64,000 bases of DNA from Catenulispora sp. MAP5-51 (lineage in GTDB: Bacteria > Actinomycetota > Actinomycetes > Streptomycetales > Catenulisporaceae), in contig NZ_JBGCCH010000036.1 of the NCBI RefSeq assembly GCF_041261205.1, positions 1-64,000 on the forward strand, given 5' to 3'. A program made the position numbers and the translations under genes. Positions 1-9,216 of the stretch are shown here, piece by piece (positions within the stretch are counted from its first letter, which is position 1; every line of letters begins with the position of its first letter). The notes below the pieces were generated by a model. That model did not search any database. It saw only the letters and a list, made by a program, of their open reading frames with translations, and had not been told where the DNA came from.

Positions 1-198
1 CCGCCGCGTCGAGCCCGCCGCCCCTCCCATACCTCATACCAACGGCATAGCGCGCACGTAACAGCCTGTCACCAGACGTCGACCCGGCAACGACATCCGG
101 TCCGAAAGCCCTCTAGCTAGAGCGCACAGCTGCCGCCGGTTGCCTGATCACGGGGTGTGGGTAAGTGTGGGATGACTTGACCGGCCGGGAGCGTAACT

Positions 199-1014
199 TT
201 GACCGAACTCACGGGGCAGGCTCAGGACGTCGCCGCCCAGACCAAGCTTATCAGCAGGTTGCGGACGTTCGGCGCTGTTCTGTGCATCGCCGCGGTCATC
301 ATTCGCACTGCCGCCTTCGGCCACGATCTGCGGTTGGTCGGTGATGTCGGCGTCCCGGTGACCTACTCCTGGATCGTATTTGCGGTTCTGACCGCCTGCC
401 ACGTGTTCCTAACCCCGTTCCACGTCCACAAGACGCACGAGGTGTGGCTCGACCTGAAGTCCGGAGAAGGCGCCACCATCCTGGACGTTGTCAAACGCGA
501 AGGCGGCATCTACGTCAGCCACATCGAGCCCACACTGACCAAGCGCAGATTTCGCTACCACCGCAGCCTGTGGGACCTCTCGTCCTGGACCGCCTACTTC
601 AGCACCGTCCTGCTCGTCGCGGCGGTCGCCCCCTGGCACCTGGACCACGGCCACCTCCGGTGGGCGAAGACCTCGACGACCGTCTGCCTGCTGCTGGTGG
701 CCTTGGCGCTGGCGGCTGTCAACTGGGTGGCCGGCAGCACGTGGATGGTAGCGCTCATCGAACTTGCGGTGCCGCGCGACCAGGCGTCCTATCACGCGAA
801 GCTTGAAATCCGAGAGGAGTCGGCGCTCCACGGACTGCGGCGTGAGCTGCTGAACAGATGTGTGTATGGTTCCCTGCTCGGGTTACTGCTGTTCGTGGCC
901 CTCAAGCTTTCCGACGTCGTCAGCTGGTCGTGGTGGTGGCTGTCCATACCTCTGATTGCGTCGATGGCGGCGATTGCAGCCGCGTTCCTGGCGGGACTCG
1001 CCGTGCTGTCGTGA
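199..1014 (+). CDS. Hypothetical multi-pass membrane protein (271 aa)
   Basis: This 271-residue protein is not recognised as a member of a named family. The TTG start is preceded by a GGGAG ribosome-binding site about 8 bases upstream. Hydrophobic stretches near residues 20-40, 55-75, 130-150, 160-185 and 220-270 suggest five or six membrane helices. A more polar central section (about 80-125) is rich in basic residues and is probably cytoplasmic. No catalytic motif is visible. It stands alone: there is no co-directional neighbour, and the next gene points toward it. Function is unknown; only the membrane location is inferred. Confidence 0.6.
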   Translation: MTELTGQAQDVAAQTKLISRLRTFGAVLCIAAVIIRTAAFGHDLRLVGDVGVPVTYSWIVFAVLTACHVFLTPFHVHKTHEVWLDLKSGEGATILDVVKREGGIYVSHIEPTLTKRRFRYHRSLWDLSSWTAYFSTVLLVAAVAPWHLDHGHLRWAKTSTTVCLLLVALALAAVNWVAGSTWMVALIELAVPRDQASYHAKLEIREESALHGLRRELLNRCVYGSLLGLLLFVALKLSDVVSWSWWWLSIPLIASMAAIAAAFLAGLAVLS

Positions 1015-1315
1015 GCATGACCCTGCCATGTGGTGCTCGGCGGCCGTGGAAGGGCGTCAGGGTTCTACAGTGAATATTCGCGCGGGGCTGGTCATGGGGA
1101 GGGGCCTGGTGTGATCGAGACGCTCTAGGAGCGCGGGAAGGCTGGATCAATAGCTCTACGGCGGCACCGCTAGTGCATTGAACTGGGCGACTTGTCCGAG
1201 GGGTAGAGAATGAGGTACTTGGGCATCTGGCGATCCTCCGTGTCAACGCCGCACACGAACCGAACAGCGGATGCACAGTTAGTGCCTTCGTGTGTTTGCG
1301 GGGCCGGAGAGCATG

Positions 1316-1348
1316 CCGAGACCTTCCGGTATTACGGGAAGGTCTCGG
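1316..1348 (-). terminator. Stem-loop terminator after the secreted carbohydrate-active protein gene
   Basis: A 12-bp perfect stem (CCGAGACCTTCC paired with GGAAGGTCTCGG) with an 8-9 base loop lies in the 372-base gap between the convergent genes ending at 1014 and 1387. It probably ends both transcripts. Nothing else is recognisable in the gap (1015-1386). Confidence 0.6.
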
Positions 1349-1386
1349 CCGTACTACTTGTGGAGCCTTAGGGACTTGTGTCCGAC

Positions 1387-4044
1387 TTAATTGACGGCCC
1401 AGTGCTGCGTGGCCGATCCGGTGTCCGCCTGCTGAGTTACCGTCGAGCCGTCGGTGGTGATCGACGCGGTGGTCAGCAGCAGTCCGCTCTTCTGGGAGGC
1501 GATGGTGTAGCCGCCGCCCGTCAGCGGGGTCACGATCCAGTGCTGGCTGTTGCTTCCGGTGCACGTGGACTGGATGACCGCGGCTCCGGCGGTCGTGGCG
1601 CCGCCACTGACCTCCATGCACAGTTGCGACAAGCCGTTGGCGATCTGGTAGGAGCCGTCCGGTTGCTGGGTGAAGACCCAGTTCTGGTTCGACGTGCCGC
1701 CGGGCGGCCAGGTGATGAGCTGGGTTCCGGCGGTCCTGGAGCTGTTCGGGTCGTCCAGGGCTTTGCCCGAGGCGACGATGGTGTGGGTGCCGTTGAGGTT
1801 CGTCGCCGCGGCGGTGCCGCTCGCGACGAAGTTGTCGATGTGGACGCTGGTGTTCGCGGAGTTGTAGGTCATGTTCACGCGCAGGTAGCGCGCCTGGACG
1901 TTGACCGGGTAGCTGTCGCCGGCGCTGGTCGCGACCGCGGTGGTGTTCTTCGTCGCGATCGTCGTCCAGGTGGCACCGTCAGTGCTGGCCTGGATGTTGT
2001 ATTGGTAGTAGCGGGTCCCGTCGTTGTAGGTGGTGACGGCGACGTTGTTGACGTTGTAGAGCCCTTGCAGGTCGACCTGCCACCACTGGGAGTAGGGGCC
2101 CGCGGCCCAGTAGCTGTTGTTGCTGGGGTCGCCGTCCACCGCCAGGCTCGCCGGATGCCCGGCTTCATTGCTTTGCGCGGTCGCCGGCTTGTTCAGCGCG
2201 AGGTTCACGGCGGTGGCAGTCCCCACCGCCATGAAGCTGAGGGTCTGCTCGGCATCGCTGCGGGTCCCGCCGACGCTTCCGCCGAGGGTGTCGGTCCAGT
2301 AGCGCGGCGGGGTGGTCTCGGCCAGGCGTGTGGAGTCTGAGGACATGCCCAGCGCCAGGCCGCTGTAGCGGTTGACGAGCCGGTAGCTGCCCAGCGGTGC
2401 GCTGGAGGCGTCGGTGTTCTTGACGAAGAACCACTGCTGGCCGACGGTGGGGCCACCGGTGCCCTGTGTGGTCGCCGTCGGCCGGGTCCCCCAGGCGCGG
2501 TTCGCCGTGGCGGTGGAGTCGACGCCCAGCAGCTGGCCGGTCGCGGCGTTGGCGATGGTGTAGGAGCCGTCGCCATCGGATGTGAACGCCCAGGCCTCCA
2601 GCGTCGAGCCGGTGGGTGACGCGATCGAGGTGGTCGCGGAACTGCCCGAGACCTGTGCCAGGATCCTGCCCGATCCGCTGCCGATCTGGTAGGTCTTGGA
2701 CGGGTCGACCGGCGGCGCGGCCGGTGTCGTCGAGTCGATCGTGACGTTGCGGTACTCGGCGCCGCCCGACGGGCATCCGAAGTCGCAGTAGCTGCGGAAC
2801 GTCTTGCCCACGATGGTCCCGGAGCTGCGGTTCACACTGTCGACGAACCAGTGGTACCAGTAGTCCTGGTACAACGTGGAGCCGGTGTCGCTGATCTGGT
2901 ACCACTTTTGCGTCGCCAGGTTGTCGGTCGCGAACAGCGGCTCCGCGTGCGCCGGAGCGGCCGAGGTGTTCTCCGGGTTGGCCCCGGCGATGTACAAGCC
3001 GAGGTAGGCGTCGTAGGTGACGTTCATGTACAGCAGCGGCGACTGCCCGGGCAGCTTCCCGGACGTCACCTGGTCCTCGAACGGTCCGGTGTTGGCGGGG
3101 TTGTAGTCCATGGTCGTCGGCGTGTACCCGTTCGGGTTCGAGGCGTCAACCGGGACCAGGTCGCTCTCCTTGCCCCCGATGCCTGGCTGCGACCAGGCGC
3201 CGTTGTACCACTTGGACCAGGAGCCGGCCGCCATCTTCCCGGACAGCGGCGCGCGGGCCACGAACTCCAGGCGGTTCCAGGTGCCGCCGCCGCCGAACTT
3301 GTCGAGGACCGCCGCACTGTAATAGACGTAGAAGTACCCGGACGCGGTGTCGACGAACAGGCGCGGGTCGCCGTCACCGAAGTAGTAGGTCTGGTTGGGG
3401 AACGCGACCGTGTCGCCCCGCTGGGTGCTGAACGGCGACGTGATCGCGTGACCGGTGATGGTCCACGTGTGGCCCTGGTCGGTCGACTTCGCGTAGTCGA
3501 TCGAGTCGTAGTGCACCGCGTCCATGAAGGGCGATGGCGTGAACTCGTTGTGGACCAGCCCGATCCAGTCGCCGGTGTCGGGGTCGACCCAGGTACCGAT
3601 CAGGTCGCAGTAGTTCGGCTGGGTGTAGGTCGAGGTCGGCGGCGCGGGAGTCGCGGACAGGCCCGTGGGGCTGTTGTTGCACCGCCACGTGGTGTTGTTG
3701 TTCTCGTCCTGGCTGTTGTTCGGATTCACCGCGTTGTCCAGGCCGCTGTCCAGCGCGCCGTCGTCGAAGTTCGTGCCGGTGTCGAACAGCCATACCCGGG
3801 GGTCGGTCGCCCCGTACAGCGAGGCGGACTCCTGGGTGTGGAACGTGCCGTCCTTGTCGATGAACGGGCTGGCCGGGGAGTCGGTCGAGTAATTGTTGGG
3901 GCCGGCCGCGCCGACCGTGACCGTGTAGGTGGTGCCGGGCGGCAGCGGGGGTGTGGCCGAGGCGGTCGTCTGGATCGCCGCGGCCGCCGCGGCCACCGTG
4001 AGGGCGGTCAGCGCGGCCGCGAGGGTTCTTCGGGAGCGTGGCAC
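1387..4044 (-). CDS. Secreted Asp-box propeller protein with discoidin and ricin-type carbohydrate-binding domains
   Basis: An 885-residue exported protein, probably a glycan-active enzyme. The GTG start at 4044 is chosen because GGAAGGAC lies just upstream and a classic signal peptide follows (basic MPRSRR, Ala/Leu-rich core, cleavage near ASA). The N-terminal ~480 residues contain an Asp-box (STDQGHTW), typical of sialidase-like beta-propellers, and a DPRLFVD segment. A ricin-like stretch follows. Next comes an F5/8 type C domain (about 615-750, starting NLALNKPATAQS), then a C-terminal ricin-B lectin (about 750-885) with QxW-like repeats NQNW, SQHW and TQHW. The exact catalytic family and substrate cannot be read. 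It precedes a ROK repressor and a sugar ABC importer and shares an operator-like motif with them, so it probably liberates the imported sugar. Confidence 0.75.
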   Translation of the reverse strand: MPRSRRTLAAALTALTVAAAAAAIQTTASATPPLPPGTTYTVTVGAAGPNNYSTDSPASPFIDKDGTFHTQESASLYGATDPRVWLFDTGTNFDDGALDSGLDNAVNPNNSQDENNNTTWRCNNSPTGLSATPAPPTSTYTQPNYCDLIGTWVDPDTGDWIGLVHNEFTPSPFMDAVHYDSIDYAKSTDQGHTWTITGHAITSPFSTQRGDTVAFPNQTYYFGDGDPRLFVDTASGYFYVYYSAAVLDKFGGGGTWNRLEFVARAPLSGKMAAGSWSKWYNGAWSQPGIGGKESDLVPVDASNPNGYTPTTMDYNPANTGPFEDQVTSGKLPGQSPLLYMNVTYDAYLGLYIAGANPENTSAAPAHAEPLFATDNLATQKWYQISDTGSTLYQDYWYHWFVDSVNRSSGTIVGKTFRSYCDFGCPSGGAEYRNVTIDSTTPAAPPVDPSKTYQIGSGSGRILAQVSGSSATTSIASPTGSTLEAWAFTSDGDGSYTIANAATGQLLGVDSTATANRAWGTRPTATTQGTGGPTVGQQWFFVKNTDASSAPLGSYRLVNRYSGLALGMSSDSTRLAETTPPRYWTDTLGGSVGGTRSDAEQTLSFMAVGTATAVNLALNKPATAQSNEAGHPASLAVDGDPSNNSYWAAGPYSQWWQVDLQGLYNVNNVAVTTYNDGTRYYQYNIQASTDGATWTTIATKNTTAVATSAGDSYPVNVQARYLRVNMTYNSANTSVHIDNFVASGTAAATNLNGTHTIVASGKALDDPNSSRTAGTQLITWPPGGTSNQNWVFTQQPDGSYQIANGLSQLCMEVSGGATTAGAAVIQSTCTGSNSQHWIVTPLTGGGYTIASQKSGLLLTTASITTDGSTVTQQADTGSATQHWAVN

Positions 4045-4159
4045 AGTCTGTCCTTCCGGGAAGAGGGGACGCCGTGTTTCCGGGTACGCCCTCCGGCGTG
4101 GTCCGCACGCTCGTCGACACACGCGTGGCGTTCTCGCGGCCGGGAGGCTAATTTCGTAC

Positions 4160-4188
4160 CTCAGATATGTAACTGAGGGAAGTAAATG
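4160..4188 (+). promoter_or_regulatory. Candidate ROK operator upstream of the secreted glycan-active gene
   Basis: This 29-base motif lies about 116 bases upstream of the GTG at 4044. It matches 25 of 29 bases with the reverse complement of 5517-5545, upstream of the ROK gene and Gfo/Idh operon. Its first 18 bases also form an imperfect palindrome (CTCAG...CTGAG). Sharing between two promoters of one locus suggests binding by the ROK repressor encoded between them; this is inference. Confidence 0.5.
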
Positions 4189-4257
4189 GCCGCGCCTACG
4201 ACCCGTCAAGACGCGGGCAAGCGCCGTTACCGAACCGTGATCTGATGCGCCTGTGTG

Positions 4258-5478
4258 CTATGCGCTGCGGTCGGCAGGCTGCCGGATCGCGGCGGGCACC
4301 AGGGCCGTCGAGCTGTCCAGCGAGGTCATCCGCTCGTCCACGGCATCCAGCGCGCGGCGCACCGCGCCGAGGGCGACCGCGTCGTCGCCCAGGTCGGAGG
4401 CTGCCAGCCGTGGCGTGTGCAGCCGGCACGTTCCGGCCAGCTTCGCCTCCAGTCGCGGCAGTAGCAGGTCGGAGGCATGAGTGAAGCCGCCGCCGAGCAC
4501 CACCAGTTCGGGGTCGATGGTCAGCGTCATGAGCGTGATGCCCCGCGCGACGTCGGAGGCGAACTGGTCCACGGCCGCGAGCGCCGAGGCGTCCCCGTCG
4601 CGGGCGGCGTCGAACACCTGCTTGGCTGCGGCGTCGACGTCGGCGTCGGCTGCGACGTCTACGCCGGCGTCGGCGTCACCGGCCGCGGCCGCGATCAGCC
4701 GCTCGGCGGCGTCGTACCATCCCAGTTCGCGTAGCTCCCCGATCTCCCCGGCGGCGCCGGCCGTCCCGCGGTGCAGCTGCCCACCGATGACCAGCCCGGA
4801 CCCCAGTCGCGTGCCGGCGAGCACGTAGATCATGGTCTCGGCGCGGTGCCCCCGCCACCGCTCGGCCAGTACGGCCAGGTTGCAGTCGTTTTCCACCGCC
4901 ACCGGGCATGGCAGCACCGCGGCGAGCAGGGCCGCGGGCTTCAGACCGGTCCATCCCGGCAGGTCGGAGGCGGTGACGGTGCCGTCCGGAGCGACGACGC
5001 CGGTGGCTCCGAGGGTCGCCGCCCATACGTCGTCCGGTGTGATGCCGGCGTCGGCCAGCGCCTCTTGCACGACTCGTTCCGCGGCGGCGAGCCGGCTGAG
5101 CGAGGAGTCGCCGGGCGAGACCTCGGTGCGACGACTGGCGACGATCGCCGCGTCCAGGTCCGCCACCAGGACTTGGATCCAGTTTCGGCCCACGTCGAGT
5201 CCGACCACGTGCCCGGCCTCGGCGCGGAACCGATACCGGCGTGCCGGACGTCCCAGCCGCTTCTCGCCGGCGGTCTCCGCCTCGGCCTCAGCGAGCCAGC
5301 CGTTGGCGTCCAGCGTTTCGACGACCACCTGGGTGGAGCGCCACGACAGGCCCGTCGCGTCGGCGACCTCCCGCAGCGGACGCGGCCCGCCGCCGCGCAG
5401 TGCGGCCAGCACCGACAGCTCGTTGACCCGGCGCAGCAGCGTCTGGTCGCGGGCGGCGTTGGGAAACGATTCGGTCAC
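4258..5478 (-). CDS. ROK-family transcriptional repressor
   Basis: A 406-residue NagC/XylR-like regulator. An N-terminal winged helix (about 10-75, with LLRRVNELSVLAALRG and LREVADATGLS) precedes a ROK sugar-kinase-like fold. That fold shows VVGLDVGRNWIQVLVADL (phosphate-binding region), VENDCNLAVLAE, GTRLGSGLVIGG and GAAGEIGE. The cysteine zinc motif of ROK kinases is absent, consistent with a sensor rather than a kinase. The GTG at 5478 is preferred over an upstream GTG (5532) because AGGAG lies 10 bases before it. The gene is divergent from the Gfo/Idh-ABC operon and downstream of the candidate operator at 5517-5545, so autoregulation and control of sugar uptake are likely. Confidence 0.85.
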   Translation of the reverse strand: MTESFPNAARDQTLLRRVNELSVLAALRGGGPRPLREVADATGLSWRSTQVVVETLDANGWLAEAEAETAGEKRLGRPARRYRFRAEAGHVVGLDVGRNWIQVLVADLDAAIVASRRTEVSPGDSSLSRLAAAERVVQEALADAGITPDDVWAATLGATGVVAPDGTVTASDLPGWTGLKPAALLAAVLPCPVAVENDCNLAVLAERWRGHRAETMIYVLAGTRLGSGLVIGGQLHRGTAGAAGEIGELRELGWYDAAERLIAAAAGDADAGVDVAADADVDAAAKQVFDAARDGDASALAAVDQFASDVARGITLMTLTIDPELVVLGGGFTHASDLLLPRLEAKLAGTCRLHTPRLAASDLGDDAVALGAVRRALDAVDERMTSLDSSTALVPAAIRQPADRSA

Positions 5479-5516
5479 GGCGCGGACTCTCCTCTTGACG
5501 ACGCTGTCGCGCGACT

Positions 5517-5545
5517 CATTTACTTCCCCCACTTACTTATGTGAG
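5517..5545 (-). promoter_or_regulatory. Candidate ROK operator in the divergent ROK / Gfo-Idh promoter
   Basis: This is the second copy of the 29-base motif, here on the minus strand. It ends in GGGGAAGTAAATG, as the copy at 4160-4188 ends in GGGAAGTAAATG. It lies 39 bases upstream of the ROK start and 37 bases upstream of the Gfo/Idh start, a position able to control both promoters. Confidence 0.5.
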
Positions 5546-5582
5546 TTCTAAATATAGGCCACGGGATCAGGAGTCGCACACG

Positions 5583-6866
5583 ATGGGGTCGAACACAGGC
5601 GGGCACGGCACCAGTTTGGCGGTAATCGGCGCCGGCGTGCGCGGTCTGGGCTATGCGCGCCGGGCCGTCGCCCAGGGCGCGCGGGTCGTCGCGGTCGCCG
5701 AACCGCGGCGCGACACGCGGTCGGCCTTCGCCGCGGAGTTCGGTATCGCCCCGGACCTGGCGTTCGCCGACCCGGCCGACCTGCTGGCCGCGGGCCGGCT
5801 CGCGGACGGGGCCGTCATCGCCTCGCCGGACTCCTGCCACGCCGACCAGGCCGTCGCGGCCGCCGAACGCGGCTATGCGATCTTGCTGGAGAAGCCGATG
5901 GCGCTGCGCGAGGACGACTGCCTGCGGATCATCGAGGCGGTGGAGCGCGCGGGGGTGGTCTTCGCCGTCGGCCACGTGCTGCGCTACACCCCCTACACCC
6001 GCGCGCTCAAAGCCCTGCTGGATTCCGGGCGCATCGGCCGGATCATCAGCGTCGAGCACTTGGAGCCTGTCGGGTGGTGGCACCAGGCGCATTCCTTCGT
6101 GCGCGGCAATTGGCGGCGTGCGGACGAGTCCGGCCCGATGCTGCTCACCAAGTCCTGCCACGACATCGACTGGCTGATGCACATCATGGGCGAGGTCCCT
6201 GCGCGGACGGCGTCTTTCGGCTCGCTGAGCCACTTCAAAGCCTCCGACAAGCCGTCCGGGGCCACCGACCGGTGCGTCACCTGCCCGGTCGAGCAATCCT
6301 GCGCCTACTCGGCGAAGCGGATCTACCTTCGCTGCGTCGGCGACCCGGTCCGGGAGTACTGGCCGCTGTCCATGGTCAGCGCCGACGTCACCGAGGCGGG
6401 GATCCTGAAGGCGCTGGAAGACAGCCCCTACGGCCGATGCGTCTACTCCTGCGACAACGACGTGGTCGACCACCAGGTCGTCAGCATGGAGTTCCCGAGC
6501 GGCGCGACCGCGTCGTTCACCATGACCGCGTTCACCCCGCTCACGCACCGCAGGACCCGGATCTTCGGGACGCGCGGCTTCCTCGAGGGCGACGGCGACC
6601 GCCTGTCCCTGCACGACTTCGTCAGCGACCTGGTCGAGGAGCACCTCATCACCAGCGCGGGGGCTTCCGCCGCGGACGGCCACGGCGGCGGCGACGACGC
6701 CCTGGTCGCCGCGTTTCTGAGCGCCGCCGCCGGAGGCGACGGCAGCGTTCTGATCTCTGATGCCCGCACCAGCCTGGCCGGACACCAGGTGGTCTGGGCC
6801 GCCGAACACGCCCGGCGCACCGGAACGGTGGTGACCATCCGTAAAACCGTCCAGCCCGCCAAGTAG
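5583..6866 (+). CDS. Gfo/Idh/MocA-family NAD(P)-dependent oxidoreductase
   Basis: A 427-residue predicted sugar or sugar-derivative dehydrogenase. The N-terminal Rossmann fold begins VIGAGVRGLGYARRA (about residues 12-26). The family's Glu-Lys-Pro motif is present as LLEKPMAL, followed by the C-terminal alpha/beta domain. A cysteine-containing insert (CVTCPVEQSC) is found in one branch of the family and may bind metal. The ATG at 5583 is chosen over an in-frame start at 5541 because CAGGAG lies 9 bases before it. It is the first gene of an operon with the ABC importer and probably oxidises the imported sugar. The exact substrate is unknown. Confidence 0.85.
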   Translation: MGSNTGGHGTSLAVIGAGVRGLGYARRAVAQGARVVAVAEPRRDTRSAFAAEFGIAPDLAFADPADLLAAGRLADGAVIASPDSCHADQAVAAAERGYAILLEKPMALREDDCLRIIEAVERAGVVFAVGHVLRYTPYTRALKALLDSGRIGRIISVEHLEPVGWWHQAHSFVRGNWRRADESGPMLLTKSCHDIDWLMHIMGEVPARTASFGSLSHFKASDKPSGATDRCVTCPVEQSCAYSAKRIYLRCVGDPVREYWPLSMVSADVTEAGILKALEDSPYGRCVYSCDNDVVDHQVVSMEFPSGATASFTMTAFTPLTHRRTRIFGTRGFLEGDGDRLSLHDFVSDLVEEHLITSAGASAADGHGGGDDALVAAFLSAAAGGDGSVLISDARTSLAGHQVVWAAEHARRTGTVVTIRKTVQPAK

Positions 6867-6890
6867 CACTCATCTCACTCAGGAGGAAAC

Positions 6891-8252
6891 ATGAGCAAGC
6901 ACCGCCAGTTCCACCGTCGCACAGCAGCGGCTGCTCTGGCCACGGCGATGGCCCTCACCGGCCTCACCGCGTGCGCCAGCGGCAAGAGCTCCGAAAGTGC
7001 CTCGACAGGCAGCGGTCAGACGCTGACCTACTGGTCGATGTGGAAACAGGGCGAAGACCAGCAGAAGGTACTGCAGGCCTCGATCGACGCGTTCACCGCG
7101 AAGACCGGCATCAAGGTCGACGTCCAGTGGTCCGGCCGCCAGGTGCTCACCCAGGTCATGCCCCGGCTGTCGGCCGGCACCGTGCCGGACCTGGTCGACG
7201 GCGGCGGTGCGGACCTGACGGGCCAGCTCGCCCCGGTCGACGGCGCACTGGGCCTGAACGACGTCTACGCCTCGTCCCCCTCCGGCGAGACGCGGAAGAT
7301 ATCGGACATCGTTCCGGCAAGCCTGGTGGCGAGAACCGTGACCAAGGACGGTCAGCCGCTCGTCGTGCCGTATGAGATCCTCGGCGTCACGAACTGGTTC
7401 AACGAGCTGCGCGACCCCGATCTGGTGGCCGACCCGCCGAAGACCTGGACGGATTTCGTCGCCGTCCTGGACAAGCTGAAGGCCAAGGGCCGGACCCCCA
7501 TCTCCATCGAGGGCGACCAGGCCGACTACGAGGCCTACTGGTACATCTACAGCCTGGTGCGCCATGGCGGCGTCGGGCTGCTGGACAAGGCCGCTCTGGA
7601 CAAGACCGGCGCGGCGTTCGACGACCCGGCGTTCCTGGCCGCCGCCTCCGATATCGACCAGCTCATCAAGGGCGGCTACATTCCGGCGGACTTCACCAGC
7701 ACCAAGTACCCGGTGCAGCAGACCGGTTGGGCCGACGGCACCAACAAGACCGACTTCCTGTTGATGGGCACGTGGGCGCCGAGCGAGACCGGCGACGCAC
7801 TGACCAAAGCCGGCAAAGACCTGGCTTCGACCATCAAATACCGCTCGATGCCGTTCCCCACGGTCGACGGCGGCAAGGGCAACACCGCGGTGGAAGTGAA
7901 CACCATCGGCTTCGCGATTCCGAAGAGGGCGAAGAACGCCGACGCGGCCAAGAAGTTCATCGAGTTCTTCATGGCCAAGGACCAGATCGGCGGGATCAGC
8001 TCCGTCGCGAAGAACCTGACGCCGCGCACTGACGTCGCGCCTCCGGCCGAGCTCGCGGACTTCGCCAAGGAGTATGCGGCGGCCGGGACCACGTTCCTGG
8101 ACAAGGACGGCATCGGCCTGGACGCGCCGAAGTGGGTGAGCTCGGTATGGCAGCCGCTGATGCTGGACTTCTTCAACGGCAAGTACGACGCCGCGGGGTT
8201 CGTCGCGGCCCTGAAGTCCAAGTCGGTCGCGTACTACCAGAGCATCGGCTGA
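6891..8252 (+). CDS. ABC transporter sugar-binding lipoprotein
   Basis: A 453-residue extracellular solute-binding protein, family 1 (MalE/UgpB type). The lipoprotein signal peptide has a basic start (MSKHRQFHRR), a hydrophobic core and the lipobox LTAC at about residues 24-27, so the mature protein is anchored outside the membrane. The following domain has the family pattern TLTYWSMWKQGEDQQKV. AGGAGGAAAC gives a strong ribosome site. It is followed by two permease genes and is the substrate-recognition part of the importer. The sugar is not readable, but the operon's ROK regulator and secreted lectin-rich protein suggest an oligosaccharide. Confidence 0.9.
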   Translation: MSKHRQFHRRTAAAALATAMALTGLTACASGKSSESASTGSGQTLTYWSMWKQGEDQQKVLQASIDAFTAKTGIKVDVQWSGRQVLTQVMPRLSAGTVPDLVDGGGADLTGQLAPVDGALGLNDVYASSPSGETRKISDIVPASLVARTVTKDGQPLVVPYEILGVTNWFNELRDPDLVADPPKTWTDFVAVLDKLKAKGRTPISIEGDQADYEAYWYIYSLVRHGGVGLLDKAALDKTGAAFDDPAFLAAASDIDQLIKGGYIPADFTSTKYPVQQTGWADGTNKTDFLLMGTWAPSETGDALTKAGKDLASTIKYRSMPFPTVDGGKGNTAVEVNTIGFAIPKRAKNADAAKKFIEFFMAKDQIGGISSVAKNLTPRTDVAPPAELADFAKEYAAAGTTFLDKDGIGLDAPKWVSSVWQPLMLDFFNGKYDAAGFVAALKSKSVAYYQSIG

Positions 8253-8264
8253 GGACGGCCAGAA

Positions 8265-9215
8265 ATGACGATGACGATCGAGGACCGGCGGCGTGCGCGC
8301 CGCCGGCCCCGGCCGGCACGCCGGGCGCAGGACAAGAAGCGGCAACGGGTCTACTGGTCCTTCCTGACCCCAGCGCTGCTGGTGTACGTGTCGTTGTTCA
8401 TCGCGCCGGCGTTTGTCAGCGTCTACGCCAGCTTCACCAAGTGGCGCGGTTCCGGGGACAACATGCACTACACGGGACTCGCGAACTACCGGCGGTTGTG
8501 GCGGGACACCGAGTTCCACACCGCGTTCTTCAATACCCTGGAAGTCGTCGTGTACTGCGGCGTCGCAATCTTCGTGCTCGCCTTCGTCCTCACGATGCTG
8601 ATCCGCGAGATGCGGGCCCGCAAGACACTGCGCTCCCTGCTGTTCTTCCCCTACGTCGTCTCGCCGCTCGTCGTGGGCATCGCCCTCGGCATGCTCCTCG
8701 CCCCCGACGGCGCGCTGAACGCGATCCTGCGAGACGTCGGGCTGAACAGCCTGACGGGCGAATGGCTCAACCCGGACGTCATCTTCAAGACCATCTTGGT
8801 CTCGATCGTCTGGGTGACCACCGGCTTCTACGTGCTGCTGTTGATGGCCGGCGTGGACCGCATCCCAGCCTACTTCTACGAGGACAGCGAGCTCGCCGGC
8901 GCCAACGCGGTCCAGAAGTTCTGGCACGTCACACTTCCGCTGACCTGGGACGTGGTCACCGTTGCGGCGGTCCTGTGGGTGATCAACTCGGTCCGGATCT
9001 TCGAGTTCATCTACGCCTTCGTGGGCACCGCCTCCAGCCCGCCGATCAGCGCCCGAACGCTCACGGTGGAGCAGTTCCTGACCACGACCGGCGGAAACCC
9101 GCCGGCCTACGAGATGGGCTACGGCTGCGCGATGGGCGTCGTCATGGTCGTCCTCATCGGCGTCCTGGTCGTCCTGATGCGCCGCGTCATGCGCCGCGAC
9201 GTCGTCGAGTTCTGA
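8265..9215 (+). CDS. ABC sugar transporter permease (MalF/UgpA type)
   Basis: A 316-residue inner-membrane permease of a carbohydrate importer. After a basic cytoplasmic tail (residues 1-25) there are six predicted helices. The EAA loop is present in the form YEDSELAGANAVQKFWHVTLP (about residues 205-225), which docks onto the ATPase. The gene begins 12 bases after the binding-protein gene and abuts the second permease, so all three are one transcript. Confidence 0.9.
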   Translation: MTMTIEDRRRARRRPRPARRAQDKKRQRVYWSFLTPALLVYVSLFIAPAFVSVYASFTKWRGSGDNMHYTGLANYRRLWRDTEFHTAFFNTLEVVVYCGVAIFVLAFVLTMLIREMRARKTLRSLLFFPYVVSPLVVGIALGMLLAPDGALNAILRDVGLNSLTGEWLNPDVIFKTILVSIVWVTTGFYVLLLMAGVDRIPAYFYEDSELAGANAVQKFWHVTLPLTWDVVTVAAVLWVINSVRIFEFIYAFVGTASSPPISARTLTVEQFLTTTGGNPPAYEMGYGCAMGVVMVVLIGVLVVLMRRVMRRDVVEF

Positions 9216-9216
9216 G

